A DNA stretch of 64,000 bases, taken from contig OX291546.1 of NCBI GenBank assembly GCA_946406115.1, forward strand, positions 8,363,019 through 8,427,018. Reading direction: 5' to 3'. The DNA comes from Apoda limacodes (Eukaryota; Arthropoda; Insecta; Lepidoptera; Limacodidae). The notes below the pieces were generated by a model that worked only from the letters and a program-made list of their open reading frames with translations, was not told where the DNA came from and did not search any database. The position numbers and the translations under genes were made by a program. Shown piece after piece: positions 36,100 through 46,721 of the stretch; position 1 is the first letter of the stretch, and the number at the start of each line of letters is the position of its first letter.

Positions 36100-36245
36100 G
36101 TAGTGGTCCATATCCCAGAACTTCTCACTTAGAAGAATTTCGAAATTATTTGAAAATCTTCTGTGAACCGGCCAAACAAATATACAATACACGTGCCTCC
36201 CTCTCCACAGACATTGGCAAAGTTATGTGGCTTAGTCCACAATAG
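36100..36245 (+). CDS. exon-like open frame, possible terminal exon of an unknown gene
   Basis: A strong-looking acceptor (ttgtttcag) at 36,091-36,099 is followed by 48 open codons ending at TAG 36,243-36,245. The sequence (SGPYPRTSHLEEFRNYLKIF, then AKQIYNTRASLSTDIGKVMW) has protein-like composition and does not look like any LINE part nearby. If real it is the last exon of a plus-strand gene converging on mRpL30, with LINE A (copy 5) inserted in the intron before it. No upstream exon was found, so it may instead be a captured or dead fragment. Function unknown. Confidence 0.3.
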
Positions 36246-36334
36246 AAGCCAGTAAAGCCACTAAAGAGAAGGACTTGAACCAATATTAGTTTAGATAAAA
36301 AATATTTGCATTTCTTTATCTTTTTGTTGACAGT

Positions 36335-36495
36335 ATCCCATAGCAGTATCCTTTTGAGAAACGGTCCTGTAGGAAAGTGTTTTTTTTTTTTTGGAAGTGG
36401 TCCTTTTGGGAAAAGACTTTTTAAAAAGTGTTCCTTTTGAGAATTGTCTGGGGTTCTGTTTGGGAAGAGGACTTTATGGGAAGTGGTCCTTATGA
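36335..36495 (+). repeat. degenerate minisatellite
   Basis: Loose repeats of a unit of about 20 bases based on 'agtggtccttttgggaaaa' (cggtcctgtaggaaag, agtggtccttttgggaa, agtgttccttttgagaa, aggactttatgggaag, tggtccttatgagcc). Confidence 0.5.
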
Positions 36496-36617
36496 GCCAA
36501 AACGAACAAGAATAATAGAAACAAATATACGGTTTCTATAAACTGTTTATCTGTATTTAGTTTTTCAGGTAGAATGAAGAGCATACTGTATTTACAATAA
36601 TAAGTCATCTTTGTGTA

Positions 36618-36623
36618 TTTATT
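36618..36623 (-). promoter_or_regulatory. possible mRpL30 polyadenylation signal
   Basis: TTTATT on the plus strand (AATAAA on the minus strand), about 85 bases past the stop codon. Confidence 0.4.
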
Positions 36624-36708
36624 AATTAGTTACAAAAATATTATCACTACAGACTAGGGCTAATTTCCTATATACGTGTACCAGCTGAGATAAACAAATT
36701 CACTAGAG

Positions 36709-39576
36709 TTAGAATCCTCCATTAAAAGCATTATTCCATTTACGTCTGGAGTCCCTCTTTATTGTTCTTGAGTCCATTTTCTTTTTGTCATTATCAAAAC
36801 TGTCTAAAGCTTCTGTTTGACTTGCAAGAGGCTGTAATGTTTTTGTAACTATACATTGTCCATTTTCTTTTAAAATAGTATGTTTAACATCCTCCTCGGT
36901 AGGTTTCCCATATGGGAAAGTTATTGGAGTGATTTTAACTAAATGTTTGACTTTCCATAATTTGGCATTGATTTCGGGTATATTCTTGACAACTGTCACT
37001 CTTTCTTTCTGAAATTAATATAAAATGGTTAACAAATACATATATTCTTGTTTTCACCCATTATAAAATACTGTCCTTTTTTTATGTAGAACTACAATTA
37101 CATTGTCTTCTCCACTTGCCAATTGCCATCTCAGTAACTTCAAAACATTTATGGCCACACTCAGAAAGTTTCCCTAACTTAGGGCTAATGAATGATTAGT
37201 GAATGCACATTAACTTAGTTAAGTATGGTCCACACTCAGAATCAAAATAAGGGTTGTTAATAAATGAAAAGAGTAGTGCGGGTAGGTATGCATCGTGATA
37301 AGTCATCAATGTTTGCTATTTGTGATTATTCAAAACCCTGAAATGACATTATTTAATATTTTATACACTTTTTATCAATGAAAAAATATAGCTCTTTATG
37401 TAATTAGCTTACTTCTTGATTTGTCACTTTTATATAAATCATAATAAATAATTTGCATCTGGACATATTTAAGAAAGATATAGTGAAACCAATTTTTACT
37501 AACTTACCATATGATTAAGATTTTGTGTTGTGTTATACTTACAGTCGTACACATTCTAAAAATACCTACTAATAGGTAATGTTAAGGTTTTTAAATGAAA
37601 CTGTTAGAAGGGCGATTTTCTCAGCCTGATCACAAGGGTGTTGTTAACCTGCAGCCCCTACCGCCTGCTGTTTGGGCTTTTGTATTAAGGGAGCATGGTC
37701 AAAGAGACAGTTGATGCTCTAATGTTCCTCTGTTTATTAGTGAGTTAAGTATGGTCCTTGGGTCACCTTAATTTATGCATCTATTGAGATCAGTAAAAGC
37801 TCATTAACTCTCTTTGAGTGTCGATTTTCTAAGTTTTTACTAAGGATGCAATTAAGTAAATGTTAAGCGAATTTAGTGTGGCAGTTAATGTTTAGTAAAT
37901 GGGTAAAAATTCTTTTTGAGGCCAAAAACGTCCCTGGTACATTTTAACACATAATTTTTTACTTACTCGGATAATCTGCAAACAACATATTATTTGATGA
38001 GTTTTATCGAAACATTTGGGCTCAAAATAAAAAAAGGACTTGTTTGGTAACGCAGTAAACATTATTTTTGAGGGCTCATGGGGACTGGTGGTAACTGGTA
38101 ACTAAAGCAGTGGTAATTTGAGTACCAAATGAGATTTTTTAATGATAAAAATCCTAGGAGAGTGGGGAAATTCATAATAAACATTGAGGCCCGGTTGAGA
38201 ACTAATGTTAAACTACTCGGAAAATATTTCGAGGCATCAACAAATTTGTAAAAGTGTTGCTGTTTTAGGCACTAAAAATAATTTTGGCCCACACACCTTT
38301 TTATGTAATAATATTGAATACGGGGTTAACTTGGTCATTACACAGAACAGGGAAACAATGGGGTACATTTAGGTGCATGTCTCAATTTAATAATGAATGG
38401 AATGTATTTTAATAAAATATTTTACTATCATAGATTTTTTAATATATAGTTTTTGTTATAGTTTGTATTGTTAATATTTTCAAGCTCAACAAACTGGCAA
38501 AAAACTGAAGTTCAAAAATAAAATAAGAAAAAAAATAATCAGTGAATTACAATTTTTCTGGGTACAGAAGGCAGCACATCAATCTAACCAACCCTTTAAC
38601 TACAATGTTTAGATATAAATAAATTGTTGTAAAGGGGCTGAACATTTCTTGGTCCAACAATAGGTTATATTCTACTAATATACTATGCGGAAGCTGTTGG
38701 CGGGTCGAGAAATGTTTAGTTCCTTTTACACAATATCTCTAGCTAAAAGTTGAAGTCATGTAGGGGTGGGTAGGTTAATGTGCTGCCTTGTGTACTTGGT
38801 TCAATTTGGAGTTTTACTGGTATTCTTGCAAATAAGTGATATAGACTTAAATTACTTCTAAAAATAATTGAAATTGCTAGAATAAAGTTGTTTTCAGGAC
38901 TACACTAACCAAGTTAAGCTTATTTTGTGTAACAAATCTTATGGAACCCAATGACTAAGCTTGGCCTGCCACCCGATTTGATGGGATTTTTTATACATAA
39001 ATAGTACAACGCCTCTTACATATTTCATCATCTCTAAATTAGGTTATTGATGTCACATTTGTATTATATTATAGTTACTTAGTTCAAAAAATTTAGATCT
39101 TTTATAAGTTAAATTCAGATTTTTTATCATTTATCATTGCATTTACAGTGTAGATATTTATAAACAAGGTTTGTATGTACTGTTTACCTACCTCCTCATT
39201 AATTTTTAACTCCTCCAGAATATCTTTTAACCACCATGGTTGATACTTTGAAGTTTTAATGCGCTCAACTCTGAACAATTTTGAAGGAGCATACTCAGGG
39301 TCTACATGATCTGGATGCCTGTAAAAATGTAATACCACAACTGTCAGTTAACAATCAACACCATTTTTTTTATGTAAGGTTAATTTTCTATAGCTTCAGT
39401 CATTTATAAAATTTCTTTCTAGATATGATTAGATAAATGGCCAAAAATTCATTTAAAATTTATTAAATGTTTTATCCAAGAATCAGTGTCACACCAATGC
39501 AACTTACCGGAAATTATTGAAACACAACTTGTAAAAATTTTTGAGATCACAAACATGATATTCTATGACTATTCTA
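36709..39576 (-). CDS. mRpL30: mitochondrial ribosomal protein L30 (uL30m), first exon not found
   Basis: uL30m is a protein of the large subunit of the mitochondrial ribosome. Minus-strand exons with agreeing phases: 39,576-39,508, 39,318-39,192 and 37,008-36,709 (stop at 36,711-36,709). The middle exon gives HPDHVDPEYAPSKLFRVERI, then KTSKYQPWWLKDILEEL, matching the vertebrate L30 block '[22 protein letters not shown]'. The last exon gives KNIPEINAKLWKVKHLVKIT and TFPYGKPTEED, matching '[29 protein letters not shown]'. The C-terminal tail is Lys/Arg-rich and longer than in mammals. Donors GTAGGT (39,191) and GTAAGT (39,507) and acceptors TTTCAG and TTACAG fit. The exon at 39,576 opens in phase 2, so the start codon and import signal lie in an exon further right that I could not place. 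The 2.2-kb intron carries a foldback MITE (38.56-38.80 kb). Confidence 0.88.
38561..38797. repeat. foldback MITE of about 236 bases in the mRpL30 intron
   Basis: 'GTACAGAAGGCAGCACATC' at the left end is mirrored by 'ATGTGCTGCCTTGTGTAC' at the right. The inverted likeness goes on inward ('gtaaaggggctgaacatttc' against 'gaaatgtttagttccttttaca'), so the whole element can fold on itself around about 38,680. Confidence 0.7.
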
Positions 39577-39689
39577 CTAAATAACAAAGAAAAATCAGGA
39601 TTTTGTTGATTTCTGAATTGTGACAGTCTTTACGTGGGGGTGCAAAAGCCCAAAATGCAGTATTAGCAAAAATTTATACATTGAGAGTG
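39577..39689. other. probable 5' region of mRpL30
   Basis: The start-codon exon of mRpL30 should lie here or further right. I see no clear candidate. Confidence 0.3.
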
Positions 39690-39880
39690 GTTCACAAGTC
39701 ATAAACAAACAACAATTTTGACTACATATGACCAAATGACTTCATAACCATGGTCCATAAACTTCAATCTAAAATAATCCAACTCACTACAACTAACCAC
39801 AGGTCATAGCAAGGTATTTTGTTTTTTTCTTAGTTGTATGTCAGCTGTCAATTCAAATCAGTAAAAATCACCTTACACCA
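39690..39880 (+). repeat. diverged direct repeat (copy 1; copy 2 at 41,120-41,310)
   Basis: 'tatgaccaaatgacttcataaccatggtccataaacttcaatctaaaataatccaac' and 'tagttgtatgtcagctgtcaat' recur in order at 41,140-41,285 with scattered changes. Confidence 0.65.
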
Positions 39881-40522
39881 ACTTAATCTGTAGTTTCTTG
39901 TGATTGTGGACCACTACCATCGTAGCAGTCTGCGTTTTAATGGGTAACGAGGAGGTGTGGCATACACCCTTATTTCTATATAATATTTTTGTATTGGGAT
40001 TCAGTCAAGCCAAATGAATTACATTATAGGGCTAAATTGTACATTCAGGTCCATCAAAACAATGCATGACCCCTTTAATATTATTCTTATAAAAAATTAG
40101 GGTTTCCTCTTTACAAAGGTAGTTCCCCTGCTTCTCCACACCCCTCCCCCACCTAGGGTTAAAACTGAAAGCCAGACAGACCAGTCAAAAGCCGGACATT
40201 TGGGTGAAAAGGACATCTTTAATTTTTAGACTAAGTGTAACACAACAATTTTTTTAGTGTAAAACAAGGATTTTTTCTCATTTACCATAAAATCTTAAAT
40301 TCCAATGAAACAACAATAAAATTAAATTAATCAGTCTTCTTTATTATTAATCATGCAATATTTATTACAATATTAATTTGAATATTTGCAATAGTAGTTA
40401 GTAGTAATTACTACTGTTGCAATTTGCAATGGTAAAAAAACAAATTAAACAAAATGTTTATTTACCTTAAAATTTTCTTAAATTATAATGAAATAACAAA
40501 TTAAATGAAACAGTATTCCCTT
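39881..40522. other. gene-free spacer
   Basis: AT-rich; a small inverted motif 'gtagttagtagtaattactact' at about 40,393. Nothing else recognised. Confidence 0.4.
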
Positions 40523-40526
40523 TTAA

Positions 40527-41028
40527 CCCGTCAAGCGTCCCCATACTAAGGAAATTATCCATCCTTGCCGCGTACAAATGGACATACACCTAACTTTATT
40601 ATGTTTATTCCTCTTTATTTATTATTAGGTATGTTCCCTTATATATACAGTATAAAAAAAAAGTAATAAGAATAAGTTTATGATAAATATATAATAATAA
40701 AGATAAGTTTATTTATTAAAAAAAGGCATAGTTTTTTATATATAGCACATTACCCGGGGTCAAAATGAACACTATGCTACTGTTAATAAAATCCAAAATC
40801 CAACTCAAAATGGCACAACATAAATGGCGGCCGGATCAAATTACCAAAACAATTTCTGATAAAAAAATAATAAACGCACAAAATATTGTCCACCCAAAAA
40901 TACTAGAACGTAGGACAGGCCATTGGCTTCACTTACAATTAGTCTGTCTGATAAAAGTCGTCCTGAAAAAATTCCCCCGCGACACAAGTCACTTAGAGAC
41001 CACTGTGGTCCCTAGGACGCGTAATGGG
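40527..41028. mobile_element. piggyBac-type MITE with TTAA target sites
   Basis: TTAA at 40,523-40,526 is followed by CCCGTCAAGCGTCC. At the right end GGACGCGTAATGGG is followed by TTAA (41,029-41,032). The termini are inverted copies (CCCRTYAMGCGTCC) that start with CCC next to TTAA, as in piggyBac-like elements. The 97-codon frame inside has no transposase signature. It is about 502 bases and non-autonomous. Confidence 0.75.
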
Positions 41029-41119
41029 TTAATTATCATTCATTACTTAATACTATAACAATTTACAATGGAAAACAAAACGTTAGTAGGAAAGTGCTTG
41101 TGCTAGTAATACAAGGGTT

Positions 41120-41310
41120 GCGGTTCAGGTATGATAAACAACAACCATATTTGACCAAATGACGTCAAAACCATAGTTTATAAACTTTAATCTAAAATAA
41201 TCCAACTTAAACCAACATACCACAAACAACACAGGTAATAGCAAGGAATTTTGTTTTTTCGTAGTTTGTATGTCAGCTGTCAATGTCAAATTTTCACTAA
41301 CAGTCAATTT
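41120..41310 (+). repeat. diverged direct repeat (copy 2)
   Basis: Match to 39,690-39,880 in the same orientation; includes 'tttgaccaaatgacgtcaaaaccata' and 'gtatgtcagctgtcaatg'. Confidence 0.65.
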
Positions 41311-42091
41311 GATTTAATACAGTAAACACCTGAAAGTGATGTGCTGCCATTCATTAAGAAAAGAAAGAAAGTGATGTTGAAAAAGCAGAAACCAATACAT
41401 GACAATTATAAAAAAATAATAGGTTTATTCTCACAAAAACATAAATGGTATTAAATGCATGTATACATACAGCTGAACAGAGTTCCAGAACATCTAAAAT
41501 CATCCAATGAAAGTCAGACTACCGTACCAAACGATATGTTAACTGCACTGTAAAATTACTAAAAGAGCTGCAGCAAGATTGATCAAGAATATTCATATAC
41601 ACATTATGTACATGTGTTTCAGACACAAAACAGAAGCCTAAAAAAATTTGTACCCATTGAATAAAAGTTTTGGCATAAGTTGCATAATAGACAAAATCGT
41701 TTTTCAGTGGCAAAATATCGCATCTGAACCATCTCTACAAAGGACATCTATGAATGAAACCTTCAAATTTTCAGCCGAAACTTTTCAATACAAAGATGTT
41801 GGTGGTAATAATCCACTTAAAGAACTGGCTGAATTAGCTTTGCATAAAAATATTTAATTTTACACCTAGATACCTTGTTCAAAAAACACACTAATCTGGC
41901 ACTTTCTCAAGGTCCATTTAGTGTGCTACCACTAAAGAGTGTTGGCAACACTGGTCTAATGTGGCCACATGTGTAAAAAGACTGACTGTGTCCGGCTTCA
42001 TCTAAACACCTGGCAGCTCTAAACCCTTTCCTTTGGATGGTCCAGTCTACCAATTTGTCAGAAAGGGATGGACATATGAGTTCCCATTGTT
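41311..42091. other. gene-free spacer
   Basis: Several 60-70 codon frames on both strands; none has a recognisable domain, and none has splice partners that I can see. Confidence 0.4.
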
Positions 42092-42220
42092 TTAAGAGGG
42101 ACCCCAACGCATATATACATTTGCTTTATGGGTGTTAAGAGGGACCCCAACGCATATATACATTTGCTTTATGGGTGTTAAGAGGGACCCCAACGCGCGT
42201 ATACATTTGCTTTATGGGTG
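42092..42220 (+). repeat. 43-bp tandem repeat, 3 copies
   Basis: 'ttaagagggaccccaacgca' plus 'tatatacatttgctttatgggtg' begins at 42,092, 42,135 and 42,178. The first two copies are identical; the third has 'gcgcgtatac' in place of 'gcatatatac'. Confidence 0.95.
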
Positions 42221-42374
42221 TTAAGCTGATATCGACAATGTTAATATGTGTTACTGTTAATGAGTTACCTAGGATAGTATAGAATGCCACCGGGATATCG
42301 AACCCCTCCAGGTGCTTTATAACCTTTCCAACGACACAACGCCGTAAAAGGAGAGATAACTTTTAACAACTGAC

Positions 42375-42470
42375 TAGGCATTTTATTTTAACGATTTCAC
42401 TGTTTTATTTTATTTTATTTATACTAAAATTATTTTCTAATTTGATTTTGGCAAACTTGATTTATAATTA
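42375..42470 (+). repeat. paralogous empty site of the 44.8-46.7 kb palindrome
   Basis: 'attttaacgatttcactgttttattttattttatttatactaaaattattttctaatttgattttg' equals the left flank (44,755-44,805) joined to the right flank (46,722-46,750) of the palindromic element, with nothing between. Confidence 0.7.
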
Positions 42471-42964
42471 TATAGACTAAACTGACAGCTGCAATCGATC
42501 TTTTTTTTTAAAATGTTGCAAGCGTGGCGCACAGTGTTGTATTAGTGATTCAACGAATCACTCATTTTGACCACCCCAAGCAAGTGTGCACAGCGGCGAA
42601 AGTTATTAAAAATATTTCATATATTAAACTATGGTATGTGTGTTTCTGTGTGTGTGTCGAAGGCATGGTAGTATTTTTTCATGAATTTAATTTATTTGAA
42701 ATGCATATTATACAAAAACAGTAGCTTTTTGGACTCTTCTCCATATAAACTTTAACTGTGCCTTGTACAACTACTCCTACGTCCACGTAATTTTTGTAAA
42801 AAGTGGTACAAAGTTTTTGCTCCACGTATTACGGTTAAAGCTACGTCTCCGACGATCTTAACATGATATGTGTACGTATGGTCGGCTTCTATAATAAGCA
42901 ATGGCTCTCAAATTTAGCAATCCTGTAACACCGAGAGCAATATAGTATATTAATTTTTCAACAA
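42471..42964. other. gene-free spacer
   Basis: AT-rich; nothing recognised. Confidence 0.4.
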
Positions 42965-43256
42965 ATTAAAAAATCGGACTCGCGCACGAAGGGTTCCGTA
43001 CCATTATCTACAAAAACGAGCAAATAAAATCACATATGTTGTTTGGGAGCCCCCTTAAATATTTTTTTTCTGTTTTTTAGTATTTGTTGTTATTGCGGCA
43101 ACAGAAATACATCTATTGTGAAAATTTCAACTGTCTAACTATAACAGTTCATGAGATACAGCCTGGTGACAGATGGACGGACGGACGGACGGACGAACGG
43201 ACAGCGAAGCCTTAGTAATATGGTTCCTAATTACCGTTCAGGTACGGAACCATAAA
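42965..43256 (+). repeat. 'gggttccgta' interspersed repeat, full copy
   Basis: 'cggactcgcgcacgaagggttccgtacc ... gggagcccccttaaat ... ctgtctaactataacagttcatgagatacagcctggtgacag', then an (ACGG)n run and 'ggtacggaacc'. Further copies are at 5950 and 50,495-51,020. Confidence 0.75.
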
Positions 43257-43489
43257 AATGACACCCATAAGTGCTTTAAAATGTAATTTGACATAAATGA
43301 GCAAAAGTTTAATGAGAGCGCTAGTTTTTTATGACTGTAATTTTTTACCGTGAAATACTTGTGTATGGCAACAATCTTGTATGATTCCTATTTTATTCAC
43401 TTTTCACTTCTTTTTTCTTTTTCTTAAAATGTGTGTGTTCTATTGCCAGTGTAAAGAATTACTATTTTATGGAATTATGCCGAAATTAA

Positions 43490-43925
43490 AAAAGGGATTC
43501 CGTTTTAATGTTAGATAATGCGTGGCATGATGCCTAAATTCAAGAGTGGCTGAACTCAAGGAATTTAAACTTCGAAGACACAATGATTCAAGATATTGAA
43601 AATCGTTAAAAAAGAAAAGGCTAATTATCAAAAGTAGTTGATGATGACCTTGCTGCCAAGTACAGTGTGACTAGCCTAAGACTGCCTAAGCTGCCACATT
43701 GCCACTGTTAATTAAATCTAATAGAACTAGTATGGGCACAGGTAAAGGGGCAGGTCGCAAGAAATAACAAAAGTTTGAAAATGGCAGAAATTAAACAATT
43801 GCTAAGTGAAGGGTTGCTACAGTTCGGTACATTTGTTCACACCGCAACGGTGGTCGAGTTGTATAGATCATGTTATAAAAGAAGAGCTCAAAATTATGCA
43901 ACTCGATCACCTTATTGATGATGAG
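43490..43925 (+). pseudogene. Tc1/mariner-IS630 type transposase relic
   Basis: In broken frames one reads VLDNAWHD (catalytic D region), a LPKLPHCHC*LNLIELVWAQ block equivalent to the family's 'PPYHCELNPIELIWAQ', then VKGQVARNNKSLKMAEIKQLL and, after a frameshift, DHVIKEELKIMQLDHLIDDE. The order and spacing are those of the DDE_3/IS630 transposase C-terminal half. Stops and frameshifts throughout; the N-terminal half is not seen. It has no intact termini that I can define. Confidence 0.75.
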
Positions 43926-43999
43926 GTTTATTATAAGTGTAACTGACTTATAAAAGAACTCAATATTGTTTTTGTTTTTTTTTATTATTTATTTTTAAA

Positions 44000-44100
44000 T
44001 CAAGATCAAATCAAAATCTTTTTATTCAAATGGGTTACTAAGAACACTTTCGAATCGTCACGTAAATTAACTACAACTCGCTTTACAAACTATTTACAAT
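44000..44100 (+). repeat. LINE 3'-tail remnant
   Basis: 'tttttattcaaatgggttactaagaacactttcgaatcgtc' resembles 3985-4060. Confidence 0.45.
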
Positions 44101-44805
44101 ACTATTTTATTGCGTGCGACCAATAGGTGATTTTTGTAAAATCACAAATGAAACATATTATTATAGTGTATCAACTAATAAATGCATGTTTTGTATTGAA
44201 ACACTAATAAACAAGATTTACAATGTAAATAATTTGATTTAAAAAAAAAATCAATCACAATTTTGGTAGTAATCTAATTGCCTATTGTTTTTCAGATTGC
44301 ATAGGGGTGTGTGATACATGTGATCACCATGTGATACGTTAAAAGTCTTCAATTACTCTGTGACGGGATTTCAAGTAACTCCCGAGAAAAATATATTCAT
44401 ACAAGATATAATATTACACAGCAGACGTTATATACATTTTATTTACACCTTTTTGTTATTTTTTTTCGACTCGCGCTTGGCTATTTTATCTACCCCATAA
44501 CACTCGGGAAATGAATACGTTTTACTTTTAACCTCATTTATTAAAAAAAATGGATCAAAAAATAGTTGAACTAAACAAAAGATTGAATCGTTCAGGTACA
44601 ACACTATTTTTACGTTAGCATAAGGTGGCAACCCACCAAATGTCACTTTAGTCTATATAATTAAAAATCAACGTTTTTTTTTAATTTTTTTTTGGCTTTA
44701 ATTTAAGGCTTTGAGTCATCGCTCTAGTTTGATGGTTCCTTTTCTTGAAAAAATTATTTTACTTTAACGATTTCATTGTTTTATTTTTATTTCATTTATA
44801 CTAAA
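44101..44805. other. gene-free spacer
   Basis: AT-rich flank of the palindromic element. The stretch 44,689-44,740 (ggctttaatt ... cgctctagtttgatggttcct) has a rough second copy at about 46,776-46,850. Confidence 0.4.
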
Positions 44806-46721
44806 TAGTCTGGTCGAGAAGTGAGTTTTCTGCGAAAAATAGTTCGAACAAATTTAAAAATATGGGGTTTGGTTGTTTGGATTCAGAATGTTATTCTGAA
44901 AAAGGGGAATTTTGGATTTTTTTTGCTAGTAAATATTGCAATTGTTATTAACAAAAAACGAAGAGAGAAAAAGGTGGTCTCCGTTTTTTAACAATAACTT
45001 CAAAAATATTAAAAAAAGCTCCATTTTGGAAAAAGATTCTAAAAGAGGAGAAAAGTTCATAAAAAAAGTCTCGACTCCCGAAATTGTAGTGCCATTATTT
45101 ATAATTTTAATTTAAAGTTGAAAATAGCGTTCCGCGCGGCAGTTTCAACGTTGTGACGACGCCGCCAAACAAGCTAAGCGTCAGAAAATATTTTTTTTAT
45201 AATATTTATTATCAATATAAAAATTTGAATAAATTATAGTATCATTTAGACACTTGAAGGAATACAATCCAGTTTACAAAAAATTTTTAACTTGATTTTT
45301 GTTTAACTTATCCAATTGTTAATTAAGTTATTTTTCATGAACTTAAGATAACATAAAATCTATCATAAACTTTTAAATAATTTAGCTAAAAATCTTTTTC
45401 CTTTTGGAGCTTACTCTGATATACTCAATAAACAAGATTCCGGTATAAAAATTTATTAAAGTTTTTTATTTGTTTATAATGATTTTTGTAAGTTAACAAA
45501 AAATGAAAAATCCGGAAAATGTAGTTAAAAATTTTTTTTTTACGAAACCTTTGATTTTCACTGTTATTGTATCTATTTTTTACATTTCATTGCTTAGTTA
45601 AAAAATTTTTTACATCATTTGTTTAAAATTTTTTTATAAACAAATAGGCAAATTTAATATTAAAAAAAAATTTTTTTTTTTGCCATTATATTGCCAAAGT
45701 GGAATAATGATTTTCAGGAATAAAAAATTTTCTTAAAAATTTTTTTTATTTGTAGTAACCGTTTTTTTCATTTATCTGAGCTATCAATTATTAATTAAGG
45801 AATCGGTGTTTTTCTAAAAATCATAATTTCTTATTTTAAATAAATAAATAAATAATTTTTTAAAAATATTAAATTTGCCTATTTGTTTATAAAAATTTTT
45901 TAAACAAATGATGTAAAAAATTTTTCAACCAAGCAATGAAATGTAAAAAATAGATACAAAAACAGTGAAAATCAAAGGTTTCGTAAAAAAAAATTTTTTA
46001 ACTACATTTTCCGGATTTTTCATTTTTTGTTAACTTACAAAAATCATTATAAACAAATAAAAAAACTTTAATAAATTTTTATACCGGAATCTTGTTTATT
46101 GAGTATATCAGAGTAAGCTCCAAAAGGAAAAAGATTTTTAGCTAAATTATTTAAAAGTTTATGATAGATTTTATGTTATCTTAAGTTCATGAAAAATAAC
46201 TTAATTAACAATTGGATAAGTTAAACAAAAATCAAGTTAAAAATTTTTTGTAAACTGGATTGTATTCCTTCAAGTGTCTAAATGATACTATAATTTATTC
46301 AAATTTTTATATTGATAATAAATATTATAAAAAAAATATTTTCTGACGCTTAGCTTGTTTGGCGGCGTCGTCACAACGTTGAAACTGCCGCGCGGAACGC
46401 TATTTTCAACGTTAAATTAAAATTATAAATAATGGCACTACAATTTCGGGAGTCGATACTTTTTTTTATGAACTTTTCTCCTCTTTTAGAATCTTTTTCC
46501 AAAATGGAGCTTTTTTTAATATTTTTGAAGTTGTTGTTAAAAACGGAGAACACCTTTTTCTCTCTTCGTTTTTTGTTAATAACAATTGCAATATTTAATA
46601 GCAAAAAAATTCCAAAATTCCCCTTTTTCAGAATAACATTCTGAATCCAAAAAACCATACCCCATATTTTTTAATTTGTTCTAACTATTTTTCGCAGAAA
46701 ACTCACTTCTCGACCAGACTA
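44806..46721. mobile_element. 1.9-kb palindromic (foldback) DNA element
   Basis: Starts TAGTCTGGTCGAGAAGTGAG and ends with its exact reverse complement. The arms of about 860 bases (44,806-45,668 and 45,862-46,721) remain complementary almost throughout. They include a GC-rich island (gttccgcgcggcagtttcaacgttgtgacgacgccgccaaac), inverted at 46,358-46,410. The spacer is about 190 bases and AT-rich. No transposase is present; open frames of 70-95 codons in the arms are mirror images and low-complexity. The empty site at 42.4 kb supports insertion after 'actaaa', with AAA on both sides; a TA duplication (Tc1/mariner style) is the other reading of the same ends. Confidence 0.85.

Noticed and set aside
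40765..41058. 97-codon open frame
   Set aside because: It runs through a piggyBac-type MITE and past its right end; no transposase motif.
46371..46658. 95-codon (-) and 70-codon (+) frames
   Set aside because: Mirror-image frames in the arm of the 1.9-kb palindrome; Lys/Asn/Phe low-complexity.
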